From an uncultured bacterium (GTDB lineage Bacteria; Verrucomicrobiota; Kiritimatiellia; RFP12; UBA1067): DNA of 42,514 nucleotides. The stretch is taken from positions 1 to 42,514 of the forward strand of contig CACWIW010000031.1 in the NCBI GenBank assembly GCA_902761035.1, written 5' to 3'. This document shows, in pieces, positions 1-7,505 of the stretch; positions within the stretch are counted from its first letter, which is position 1; each line of letters opens with the position of its first letter. The notes beneath the pieces were generated by a model. The model saw only the letters and a list, made by a program, of their open reading frames with translations. It made no database searches and had not been told where the DNA came from. The position numbers and the translations under genes are program-made.

Positions 1-905
1 GTCGGCGCGACGTCGTAGTTGTGCGACGTGCCGGGGATGCGTCCGTTGCGCACGTGGCGCGACGAGACGATGAGCGGAATCGCCGTGGCGTGTCCGCCGA
101 AAAGCCCGTGCGTGTTGGCGTAGCCGCCGTGGTCGGACGTGATGACCACGATCCAGTCCTCGTCCTTGAACGTCGGCCTCTTCGCGATTGCGTCAAGGCA
201 CCTGCCGATGATTCCGTCGCAGAGATGAATCGCGTTCAGGTAGGAGGTCGAGTACGGATAGAACCCGCCGCCCCAGCCGCCGAGAAGACCGTGCCCGCCG
301 TGGTCGGGACAGTCGAGCATGAGAAGCGTCGCGTCCGGCGCCGCGTCTGAGGCGAGCCGCCGCTCCAGCTCCGCGCCGTTTGCCAGGTCGCGCGCGTAGG
401 CGTCGCCCCACCTCGCGTTCTCAGCCTTTGTCGCCCGCGTGCCGCCGTACGAGAACTCCACCTTCGGGTGCGGACACAGCAACTCGTCCGCCTTCCACGA
501 ATACATGAAGAGCGTCTTCGCGCCCGGACGCGCCTCGGCGATCCGCGCGAGGAAGCTGGGCCACTTCTTGTAGTCGCACTGCACGAACTGCTTTCCGGTG
601 TTCGTCACGCAGTTCTTCGCCGTCGTCACGCCCACGGCGATCGCCGTGTGGTTGGGCGCGGAGGACGCGAGCGCGTCCGGCACGGTCTTCGCCGTGAATG
701 ACCACGCGCAGGAGTAGCCCGGCTGCCACTTTCCCGCCACAAGCCGCTGCATGTTCGGCGCGCAAGCATTCTCCACAGCGTCCGCGCGGAATCCGTCGAG
801 CATCACGACAAGCGCCTTCGGCGCCGGCTCGGCATCAGATGCCAGCGAAAAGGCCATCGCCGCCACCAAGATGGTGGCTTTCCCAGTCAATTTTCTCATG
901 TTCAT
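1..905 (-). CDS. Exported type I phosphodiesterase / nucleotide pyrophosphatase family protein, 3' end cut by window edge
   Basis: Alkaline-phosphatase-superfamily hydrolase, probably exported; the substrate (phosphodiester or phosphomonoester) is unknown. About 301 codons are visible and the frame is open to the left edge. The start at 905 is chosen because AAGGA lies about 9 nt upstream; a second ATG follows two codons later. An N-terminal hydrophobic signal peptide ends near SLASDAEP. Family motifs seen in order: VVMLDGFRADAV (metal-binding Asp), SSAPNHTAIAVG (nucleophile region), LMLDCPDHGGHG and ITSDHGGYANTHG (metal-binding Asp/His). The nucleophile position two residues before PNH is Ser, where NPP enzymes usually carry Thr. 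It is last in a run with the GH78 gene (12-nt gap) and is a paralogue of the N-terminal part of the broken gene at 3387-6368, so both may act on the same glycan-linked phosphate. Sulfatase was considered, but no C/S-x-P-x-R motif is seen. Confidence 0.8.
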   Translation of the reverse strand, partial: MNMRKLTGKATILVAAMAFSLASDAEPAPKALVVMLDGFRADAVENACAPNMQRLVAGKWQPGYSCAWSFTAKTVPDALASSAPNHTAIAVGVTTAKNCVTNTGKQFVQCDYKKWPSFLARIAEARPGAKTLFMYSWKADELLCPHPKVEFSYGGTRATKAENARWGDAYARDLANGAELERRLASDAAPDATLLMLDCPDHGGHGLLGGWGGGFYPYSTSYLNAIHLCDGIIGRCLDAIAKRPTFKDEDWIVVITSDHGGYANTHGLFGGHATAIPLIVSSRHVRNGRIPGTSHNYDVAP

Positions 906-917
906 TTTCGTGTGTCC

Positions 918-3377
918 TTATAGAGCATTGCGTCCGGGCTTGAGAGGCTGGCGACGACCCTTCCACTCGAATACGCCGCCGATACCGTCGGGTAGCGTCA
1001 CTTCACCTTCGACCGCGTCACCGTCGAAGTACAGCTTCACGTGGATCAATCCCCTCGGGTGCGGCGTAGCGCAATCGACCCATTTGAGACCACCTGGTTG
1101 CGGCGCGATGCGAACGGACTTGAACCCCGGTTCCGCCGGCATCACGCCAGCCACGTCCGTATGAAGGTGCAGGAGCGGATTCGCACCCCATGCGTGGCAG
1201 TCGCTGCGCGCCTCCGGATTATCATCTTCAAGCGGCGTCTTCAAGCCGTATTTCACCACCATCGCGCGCATCGAGGCGAGCGATCCGAGAAAAAGGTCTG
1301 TCCGACCTTTTTTCGCGTAGGCGGCGTAGAGGAAATGCCTGAAGGAATTTGTGGCCTTGGAGATACCCTTATTCTCGATCATCGCCTTAAATGCCGCGTC
1401 CTCCTGCTCCGGCGAAAGGATTCCGGCGATGACGGCCAACGCCTGTGCGTGCTGGCTGTATCTGTTCTTCGCGAGGTTGTCCGCCAACATGCCGCGCGAT
1501 GCGTCCCAGAACGCAGCGACAATCCGGCGGCCCAATGCATCCGCCTTCACGGCCCAATATTCGCCAAGCGAGGCATCGCCCGCGTCGCGGGCAAGACGAG
1601 ATGCGGACTGGAGCGCGAGAAGGTAAAAGAGGTTGTTGAGCGCGCTTACGCCGTGCCGTCCGTCCGGCGCGATTCCGGCCCGCCATTCAGGGACCCAGTC
1701 GATGAAGCTCCAACCGGGCAGGTTCTCGAGGAGTCCGTCGGCGTTCTCCCATTGAGCAAGACCGAACATCGTGTGGCAGAGTCCCGGGATTTTTGCCTTG
1801 AGCCACGCCGGATTGTCGTGCCGCAAATGCCACTCGTCCAACGTGATCGGCCACGCGATCGTGTAGATGGCGCTCTCCTGCGTGCCGACGGTCGGGAAGT
1901 TCATGGGGAGCATTCCGTTCTCCCTGCGGGCGAAATCGAAAACGTCCATCGCCCGTCTCGTCAGCCGGTCATCTGACGTCAGCGCCGTCAGCATCGCGCA
2001 CTGAAAGGTGCAATCGCCCAAATACATCTGCTGTTCGTAATGGGGATCGAGCAGCGTGTCGTGCGCGCCATTGACGATTCCGCGTACGCACACGCGCAGT
2101 ACATCTTCGATTGCGGGATCGCTGCACTTGAACCATCCCGCGTTCGTGATCGGATAGCGCGACTCGGCGATGGATACGGCGTTCAGCGTCAGCGGCTCGT
2201 CTGCCGTCTTGATCTCGATCTTGCACCATCTTCCGGTGCGCCACCACGGAACGGTGAAGAACGCGTTGTCGCGTCCGTCGGGGAAAAAACGATCCGCCGG
2301 GTCGCGTCTGCCGCCGGCGATTGTCTTGCCGACAAACGCGCTGCGGTTGCCCTTCTTCTTTTTCGCGTCGCGCAGGGATTCCGCCCATGTCCAGCGGATC
2401 TCGGCGCCCTTGCCGCCCGATACCGCCATTTCAGGATAGGCGCAGAAGTAGTCCTCAAGGTCGAGCATTGCCGACATCTGCACATTCGGTGCGATCGTCA
2501 GCGACTTTCCTTCCTTCAGAAGCGCGTTGAAATCCGCGGCCATCGGCCGGGTTGCGTCCGCCTCCGTGATCAGTTCGTCGCTTCCGAACGACTCCATGAC
2601 GGCGCGGAACGCTCCGGGGCGCATGCGTTCATGCGTCTGGTCGGGGATGATGGTCGGGAAGAGCATCCAACCAGGCGTTCGCAGACCGACCGAGTTTGCC
2701 TTGACCGGCGCGCGAACGGACTTCACCTTGACGAAATCGCCGTCTTGCGGCTTTTCGTCGAGCAACGAACATCCCCGCACTTCACATTCCGCACCCACGC
2801 CGACGTTCTTGTGCATTCCCTTTTCGAGCATCCGCGTATTGTGCAGCTCTGCCACGCGCCAATCCGCAATGCCCGTCGTCAGCTGCTTGTGATAGGCACC
2901 AGCGGCCTTCAAAATGAAACCACCGCGCCAAGATAGCTGCGCGGACGGCGCATACGGTCCGAGCACCCACACGACAGCCTCCATCACGTGCTTCCCCGGC
3001 GCGATCTTCGCCTCGTATGACTGGTAGAGCCAATTCTCCGGCGACCCGCGATGCGGCCCCTCCGCGATGCGCTTACCATCAAGAAGAAGAACAAACCTCT
3101 CGTCCGCGCTCACGTCGAATGTAAGAGGATCGGCGTTCGCCATGAACTCCTTCCTGAAGCGAAGGAAAGCATACTTTCCGACCTCGCCCCTCGACACCGC
3201 CGTCGGATGCCAAACCCAGTGTGCAGCGTCAATCTCCTGCAGACGCGACACGTTCGTATCGCCACGGTTGAACCGCTCAGCGCGGAATATCTGCTTCACC
3301 TCGACCGCGCCATTCGCCGCGAACACCGCAGCGAACGTCCCCGCAACCAAAACTGCTGCAATGCAGGATCTGTTCAT
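918..3377 (-). CDS. Exported GH78-like alpha-L-rhamnosidase
   Basis: Predicted to release terminal alpha-L-rhamnose from plant or microbial glycans, outside the cytoplasm. The 819-residue protein starts with a signal peptide (MNRSCIAAVLVAGTFAAVFA). A jelly-roll module follows (about residues 30-170, with the FDVSADERFVLLLDGKRIAEGP and W-L-Y-QSYE signatures of rhamnosidase N-domains), then a beta-sandwich. The (alpha/alpha)6 barrel contains DPHYEQQMYLGDC and ENGMLPMNFPTVG, and the C-terminal beta domain has the GVMPAEPGFKSVRIAPQP motif typical of GH78. The length fits the family. The start has AGGAA 8 nt upstream. It lies 9 nt behind the broken phosphodiesterase/beta-repeat gene and 12 nt ahead of the next phosphodiesterase, so the three are probably cotranscribed. 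The fold assignment is strong; rhamnose specificity is inferred from family membership. Confidence 0.88.
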   Translation of the reverse strand: MNRSCIAAVLVAGTFAAVFAANGAVEVKQIFRAERFNRGDTNVSRLQEIDAAHWVWHPTAVSRGEVGKYAFLRFRKEFMANADPLTFDVSADERFVLLLDGKRIAEGPHRGSPENWLYQSYEAKIAPGKHVMEAVVWVLGPYAPSAQLSWRGGFILKAAGAYHKQLTTGIADWRVAELHNTRMLEKGMHKNVGVGAECEVRGCSLLDEKPQDGDFVKVKSVRAPVKANSVGLRTPGWMLFPTIIPDQTHERMRPGAFRAVMESFGSDELITEADATRPMAADFNALLKEGKSLTIAPNVQMSAMLDLEDYFCAYPEMAVSGGKGAEIRWTWAESLRDAKKKKGNRSAFVGKTIAGGRRDPADRFFPDGRDNAFFTVPWWRTGRWCKIEIKTADEPLTLNAVSIAESRYPITNAGWFKCSDPAIEDVLRVCVRGIVNGAHDTLLDPHYEQQMYLGDCTFQCAMLTALTSDDRLTRRAMDVFDFARRENGMLPMNFPTVGTQESAIYTIAWPITLDEWHLRHDNPAWLKAKIPGLCHTMFGLAQWENADGLLENLPGWSFIDWVPEWRAGIAPDGRHGVSALNNLFYLLALQSASRLARDAGDASLGEYWAVKADALGRRIVAAFWDASRGMLADNLAKNRYSQHAQALAVIAGILSPEQEDAAFKAMIENKGISKATNSFRHFLYAAYAKKGRTDLFLGSLASMRAMVVKYGLKTPLEDDNPEARSDCHAWGANPLLHLHTDVAGVMPAEPGFKSVRIAPQPGGLKWVDCATPHPRGLIHVKLYFDGDAVEGEVTLPDGIGGVFEWKGRRQPLKPGRNAL

Positions 3378-3386
3378 CCAGTATTC

Positions 3387-6368
3387 CTACTTGACGATGA
3401 TCACCAATCCCTTGGGCTTGCGGATTCGCAGACCAGTATCGGTTGGCGTCAGCACGTACTTCTCGGCGTTCGCCATCTTCGGAACGAACTTCACGTTCGT
3501 CGGCTTTGTCGCCCACGTAATCACGTAGCCGCGCTCGTTTCCTTCCACCTCGCCCTTCGCAAGCGACTCCATTTCCGCCTCGCGCCCCGTGAGGTTCACC
3601 GTCACCGTTGCCCCGGACGCGAAAGTGGTGTAGAAATCAAAGCCGGAACATTTCGTGTCCCACGCACCAGTCTTCATGGACAGGTCGATTGTCGAGCCGT
3701 CGAGCATCTCGACATTGTGGAAGTATATCGATATCGGCGTAAACGTGCCATAGACGCGGTGGCAGGCTCCGCCATTAGGCCCAACCGGATTTCTCCTATC
3801 TGCAGGCGTGCGGAACGTGAGGTTGCTCACCGTCGATATGGCTACACCCTGATGGCGGATAGCCGTCGAGATGTCATAGCTGCCGCCTTGCGTTCCGTCC
3901 GTGATTGCTTCCTGCCACCAGCCGGTGCTGCCGACAGTCTTCACCGTACCATTCTTGAGAATCAGATGTCCCTTGCCATCTGCCCGCGCTCCCGCGAAGT
4001 CAAAGTCGGGATCAGCACCCTGATACGTAATCGTGAGCGTGTGTCCGCCAAGGTCCCAGACGGCATTGTCGGTGATGGTCTTGTCCGCACTGACAGCCGT
4101 CTGCGTGTCAAACACGATCTGCGAATCGGCCTTGAGCGTGAGGTTGCCTATGTGGTGGGTCATACTTGTACATGCTGTGTTGCGCGTGTTCAGGAACTTT
4201 CCGCCTGCAAGGACGACATGGTATGAGTAGGTGTATCGGCTGTAGGCATCGATGTTCGCACCGGATGCGACCTCAATGGTCGTGTCTGTGGCGCCAAACG
4301 GCTTGTTGGCTCCCGTCACGCCGAATTTCGCCGTTCCCTCCGCGACAAGCGTCCCGCCCGTGTAGGATTGGTTGGTCTTCGTCGCGATAAACGCCCCCGC
4401 ACCCATCGTCTTAAGGCGAAGGTTTCCGGTGAGGGCAATCGCCTTGTTCTCGAACGTCACGCCGGAGGGCGTGTTGATTTCAAGGACGCCGGGGTTCGCC
4501 GTATCCGTCGTCGAATCTGTAATCGTGCAGACATTCGCCGCGACGTTCGCGCCGCTGACGCCCCTGAGCGTCAGGCGCTTCCCGCACAGGTCGATGCTGG
4601 AGCCGTTCGCGATCTTCGAGACGTCGATCCCACTCCAGTCCCCTTACCGTCTGCGAGGTCGAATGTCGTCGCCCCCGAGATTGTGACAGCCGTCGCAAGT
4701 CCGGGAATCGCATCTGGAAGCGGATTCGACTCCTCGTCCGCACATGACCAGTTGGCAGGATCGGCGGAATCGGAAGGATTGCTCCCCGCGCCGGTCCATA
4801 CCGCCGTCGCCGGATCTGCGGTTAAGAGATCGCCTATGGCCGTGCCGGCAAGGCCGCTCTCGTAGATACGGCGGATGTCCTCATGACGTAGCGCGCGCGT
4901 CCAGATCGCGACATCATCCACGCCGCCGACGAACTTCGAGCCATAATTCCCGGTACCGTCCTGCCCGATGCAGAACGGATAAGTCGTCTTCAGCACGAAC
5001 GTGTCGAACGTCAGCGCGTTCCAGTTCAGCGTCCCGTCGCTGCGTCCCTGGTAGATGATGTGCGTCCCGTCGTCCCAGCGCGAAATCGCGTAGAACGTCC
5101 ATTTCGTATTGTCCTCCACGTGGTAGGGGCCGATGTCGAGACGCCCGTTTCCCGAACCCGAATTGAGCGTCACGCCGCGATAGTTGTAAAGCAGCTTGCC
5201 CGCGCAAAGGAGCGTGCCGGCGGCATTTCCAGACCAGTTCTTGTTTGCAAGAATCGCAGGGTCGCCGCTTGACACCTGGTTCATCTTCACCCAGACAATC
5301 GCCGTGTAGCTCTTGTCGCCGCCTTCGTACGCGAGCGACTGGGAATTTTTCAGACGCAGGTAGCTGCCAGTGGGAATGTCGCAGTAACTGCCGATCCGGC
5401 CGCCCGCCGTGATTGCCGGAGAACTTACCTTTTCGGTCGTCACATTGTTGCCTGTAATCTTGTTGTCGAAGTCATCGTCGAACGGAAGGTACGCGGCAAG
5501 GCCGGCCGAAATCGGACGCGCCGTCTCAGCGGCACCGTCTCGCGCCGTCGCCTCCATTCCCGAGACCGTGATGCCGAAGTGCGCGAGCGCGGAGGCGCAC
5601 ACGTCGAAGTTGTAGGAGAGTCCCGGAATCCGCCCGGCGGTGACGGAAGTTCCGGCGATGACGATCGGCACGGTGATGCCGTGCGTACCCGAACCTGCCG
5701 CTCCATGAGTGGTCAGATAGCCGCCGTGGTCGGACGTGACGAGGATGAGCCAGTCTTCGTCCGCAAACGTCGGACGGCTCGCGATGGCGGAAAGGCACTG
5801 TCCGAGGTAGCCGTCGGACGCGGCAAGCGAGTTCCTGTAGCCCGTCGTGTACGGATAGTAGTTGCCCGCGTGGCCTCCCGCGTCAGGTTCGTTGATGAAG
5901 AACATCGTCGCGTCGGGCGCCGCCGACGGCGGGGCCGAGGCCTGCGTCCTCACCCCACGAATAGGCGAACGCGGCGGTCGCGCCGCTCTTCGCGTCAATA
6001 ACGCGCTTGAGCCATGTCGGGTACGTCGTGTAATCAACGCTTGCGGTCTGTCCGTTCGCCGTTGCGCCGTGCGTCGCGGGAGAGTAGCCCGTCGCGATGG
6101 AGATGTGGTTCGGCGCGCTCACCGAATCGGAGCCTGGCGCGATCTGCGCCGTCACAGACCAGGCGCCGTTGTAGCCCACCTGCCACGTGCCGTTGCGCAG
6201 GGCCATGACGTTCGGCATCGAGCCTGATTCGATACCGTCGGCGCGGAGTCCGTCGAACATCACCATGAGCGCCATCGGGCGCTTCTCGCCGTCAGCGTTC
6301 GCTGTCAAAACGCTTGCCGCAATCGTAAGTGCGGCAGCTATCGTAGTGTGGATTGTCTTTGTTTTCAT
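3387..6368 (-). pseudogene. Broken exported phosphodiesterase - LamG - autotransporter-repeat protein (two frame disruptions)
   Basis: Three reading frames join into one protein. Frame 1 (6368 to about 5940) gives a signal peptide (ending LTANA) and a phosphodiesterase N-half with LMVMFDGLRADGI and SVSAPNHISIATG. Frame 2 (about 5935 to 4644) continues with SAAPDATMFFINEPDAGGHAG, VTSDHGGYLTTHG, then a LamG/concanavalin-like domain (AYLPFDDDFDN to GGVDDVAIWTRAL). Frame 3 (about 4640 to 3387) is a beta-strand repeat region (ATKTNQSYTGGTLVAEG) ending GLVIIVK. At the first break about 39 residues present in the paralogue at 1-905 are missing between YSW and AAPDAT and the frame changes. At the second, a C4 run at 4640-4643 (plus strand) seems one base short: restoring it gives DGKGDWSGIDVSK. 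The start at 6368 has AAAGG 8 nt upstream. It could be a real pseudogene, or an assembly error for the second break; the first looks like a true deletion. Confidence 0.8.
4640..4643 (-). other. Probable single-base frameshift in homopolymer
   Basis: The minus strand reads AAGGGGACTGGAGTGGG. Upstream the frame encodes FDLADGKG, and one base later it encodes DWSGIDVSKIANG, a typical beta-repeat continuation. One extra G in the G4 run would fuse both frames without loss of residues. Confidence 0.7.
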
Positions 6369-6418
6369 ATCTTATGCCTTTCTGTGTTTGCCATTGCGGG
6401 CGGGTAGGGACGATTCGC

Positions 6419-6446
6419 GAAGTCCGATGTCAGAAGTCCGAAGTCC
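6419..6446. repeat. Four-unit heptamer tandem repeat (GAAGTCC)
   Basis: Plus strand gaagtcc/gatgtca/gaagtcc/gaagtcc in exact 7-nt register, just upstream of the gene starting at 6368. A second heptamer array with a related motif lies at 18613-18690. Confidence 0.75.
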
Positions 6447-6456
6447 TTCCAACGCG

Positions 6457-6473
6457 CCCTCACGCGGCGTTTT
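6457..6473. promoter_or_regulatory. Partial copy of the upstream block of the shared glycan promoter
   Basis: ccctcacgcggcgtttt here matches ccctcggcggcgtttt at 18555-18570 and ccctcacgcgg at 10498-10508, which sit directly upstream of the -35 boxes of the two shared promoters. The TTGAC-N-TAACAT core itself is absent here and the heptamer array follows, so promoter activity is uncertain. No other convincing promoter is seen in 6369-6520. Confidence 0.4.
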
Positions 6474-6520
6474 AGTGCGGTTCCGTGCGGTTCTGTGGAG
6501 GGTGGCGGTCATGGTGTGGT

Positions 6521-6715
6521 TTATGCCTTTGTGGGCGCGATACGCGCTATCGGTAGTCGGACGTACCGACGCCCCTTTGCTTCCGCCATGCGCTGGCGTT
6601 CTGCAACGGCATCCGCCAAGCGATAGACATTATGACCATACCGTTCCGAAATCTTCCGCCTGACGGCATAGATTTCCTCCAAAACGGGATCGTATGCATT
6701 CATGTCAATTTCCAT
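6521..6715 (-). CDS. Small antitoxin-like partner of the PIN protein
   Basis: A 64-residue protein beginning MEIDMNAYDPVLEEIYAVRRK. The pattern 'DPVLEEIyavRrkisErYG' plus a basic tail resembles the small proteins that follow PIN-domain toxins in cyanobacteria and other phyla and are regarded as antitoxin components. Its ATG overlaps the end of the PIN gene by 11 nt (ATGGAAATTGA), which implies translational coupling. The toxin-first order is the reverse of most VapBC pairs but usual for this kind of pair. Neutralisation of the PIN protein is inferred from position only. Confidence 0.6.
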   Translation of the reverse strand: MEIDMNAYDPVLEEIYAVRRKISERYGHNVYRLADAVAERQRMAEAKGRRYVRLPIARIAPTKA

Positions 6716-7220
6716 AGCCGAACTCCTCCTTTCGATTGAGGAACTCCTCTGGTGTTATGATTATCGGGCATTGATAACCCGCATCTCTTATGATTGACGC
6801 TGTTTTCGGAAGCGTGACCGGATTTGCCATGTGACGGCAATTCCAAGTCAACAGGACATCCATCCCGTAAACAGCTGCTGTCGCTATGTGGGAAGCATCC
6901 GTTGTTTCATCTTCTGGCACCGCGTGATTGCGCATCAGCGAATCTGCAAGTGACAATACCTCACGAAGCGTACCGTCAAGCCACGTCGAATCTGCCATAC
7001 TTGCAAGACGACGATCTGCAAACTCTGCATTTCCGTCACTTGATTCGTCTTCGACATACTGCGACACGTAGATATCGCACGCTGGCGCAATGTCCTGCCC
7101 CCATTGGTGCGTCAAAGCCTGCTTGACGGCAATATGAGACAACGGAGTTCTGCCGTCGTTCAGGTAGCTCCAGAACGTCGTCTCGCAATAGACCTTCAAT
7201 CTCTGTTTCGCCTCTTCCAT
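6705..7220 (-). CDS. PIN-domain protein, probable VapC-like ribonuclease toxin
   Basis: About 171 residues from ATG 7220. Family signatures are LKVYCETTFWSYL at the N-terminus (first acidic region, here E in YCETT) and the late block DASHIATAAVYGMDVLLTWNCRHMAN, the classic D-x-x-H-x-A-x-A-...-LL-TWN-RH pattern of PIN proteins of the type that cleave RNA with Mg2+. The closing motif ITPEEFLNR is also usual. An alternative GTG start at 7241 has GAGG only 4 nt away and would add seven residues (VPLGGKT); homologues normally start close to the 'YLETT' strand, so ATG 7220 is preferred. A good sigma70 promoter lies at 7261-7290. It is followed by an overlapping small antitoxin-like gene. Confidence 0.78.
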   Translation of the reverse strand: MEEAKQRLKVYCETTFWSYLNDGRTPLSHIAVKQALTHQWGQDIAPACDIYVSQYVEDESSDGNAEFADRRLASMADSTWLDGTLREVLSLADSLMRNHAVPEDETTDASHIATAAVYGMDVLLTWNCRHMANPVTLPKTASIIRDAGYQCPIIITPEEFLNRKEEFGYGN

Positions 7221-7260
7221 GGTTTTTCCGCCCAAGGGCACATTACCTCAAGCGATGAGT

Positions 7261-7290
7261 ATTTTACACTATTATTCGTTTTCCCGTCAA
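7261..7290 (-). promoter_or_regulatory. Sigma70-type promoter for the PIN pair
   Basis: -35 TTGACG (7290-7285), 18-nt spacer, -10 TAAAAT (7266-7261). It is correctly placed for the PIN gene starting at 7220. Confidence 0.75.
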
Positions 7291-7380
7291 GGGATGACGG
7301 CGATTTTTTGTAATGCGATATTACGGCGCGGAACGGGTGGATGTGGGGTGTCACTGACTGGGAAAGCACCCCTGCTAGGG

Positions 7381-7500
7381 CATCCGCTTCGCGGACTCGC
7401 TACGCTCGGGGGATATTCCATCTTGGCGGCTGAATGGTAGGGGCGGCTCGCCGAGCCGCCCGCCCCAATTGGTACAACGCGCTGCCAGCGCGTTGCCGCG
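7381..7500. repeat. Two adjacent perfect hairpins in a repetitive-looking intergenic element
   Basis: Hairpin A at 7441-7461 has gggcggctc / gagccgccc arms (9 bp, 3-nt loop). Hairpin B at 7475-7495 has caacgcgctg / cagcgcgttg arms (10 bp, 1-nt loop). Both lie immediately downstream of the stop at 7506 of the minus-strand surface protein and could end or protect its mRNA, but no T-run follows. The preceding stretch (gcatccgcttcgcggactcg) also looks like REP-type filler. Confidence 0.6.
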
Positions 7501-7505
7501 ATGGG

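Noticed and set aside
7201..7241. GTG 7241 as start of the PIN gene
   Set aside because: The Shine-Dalgarno would be only 4 nt away and homologues begin near the YxETT strand; ATG 7220 is preferred, though not proven.
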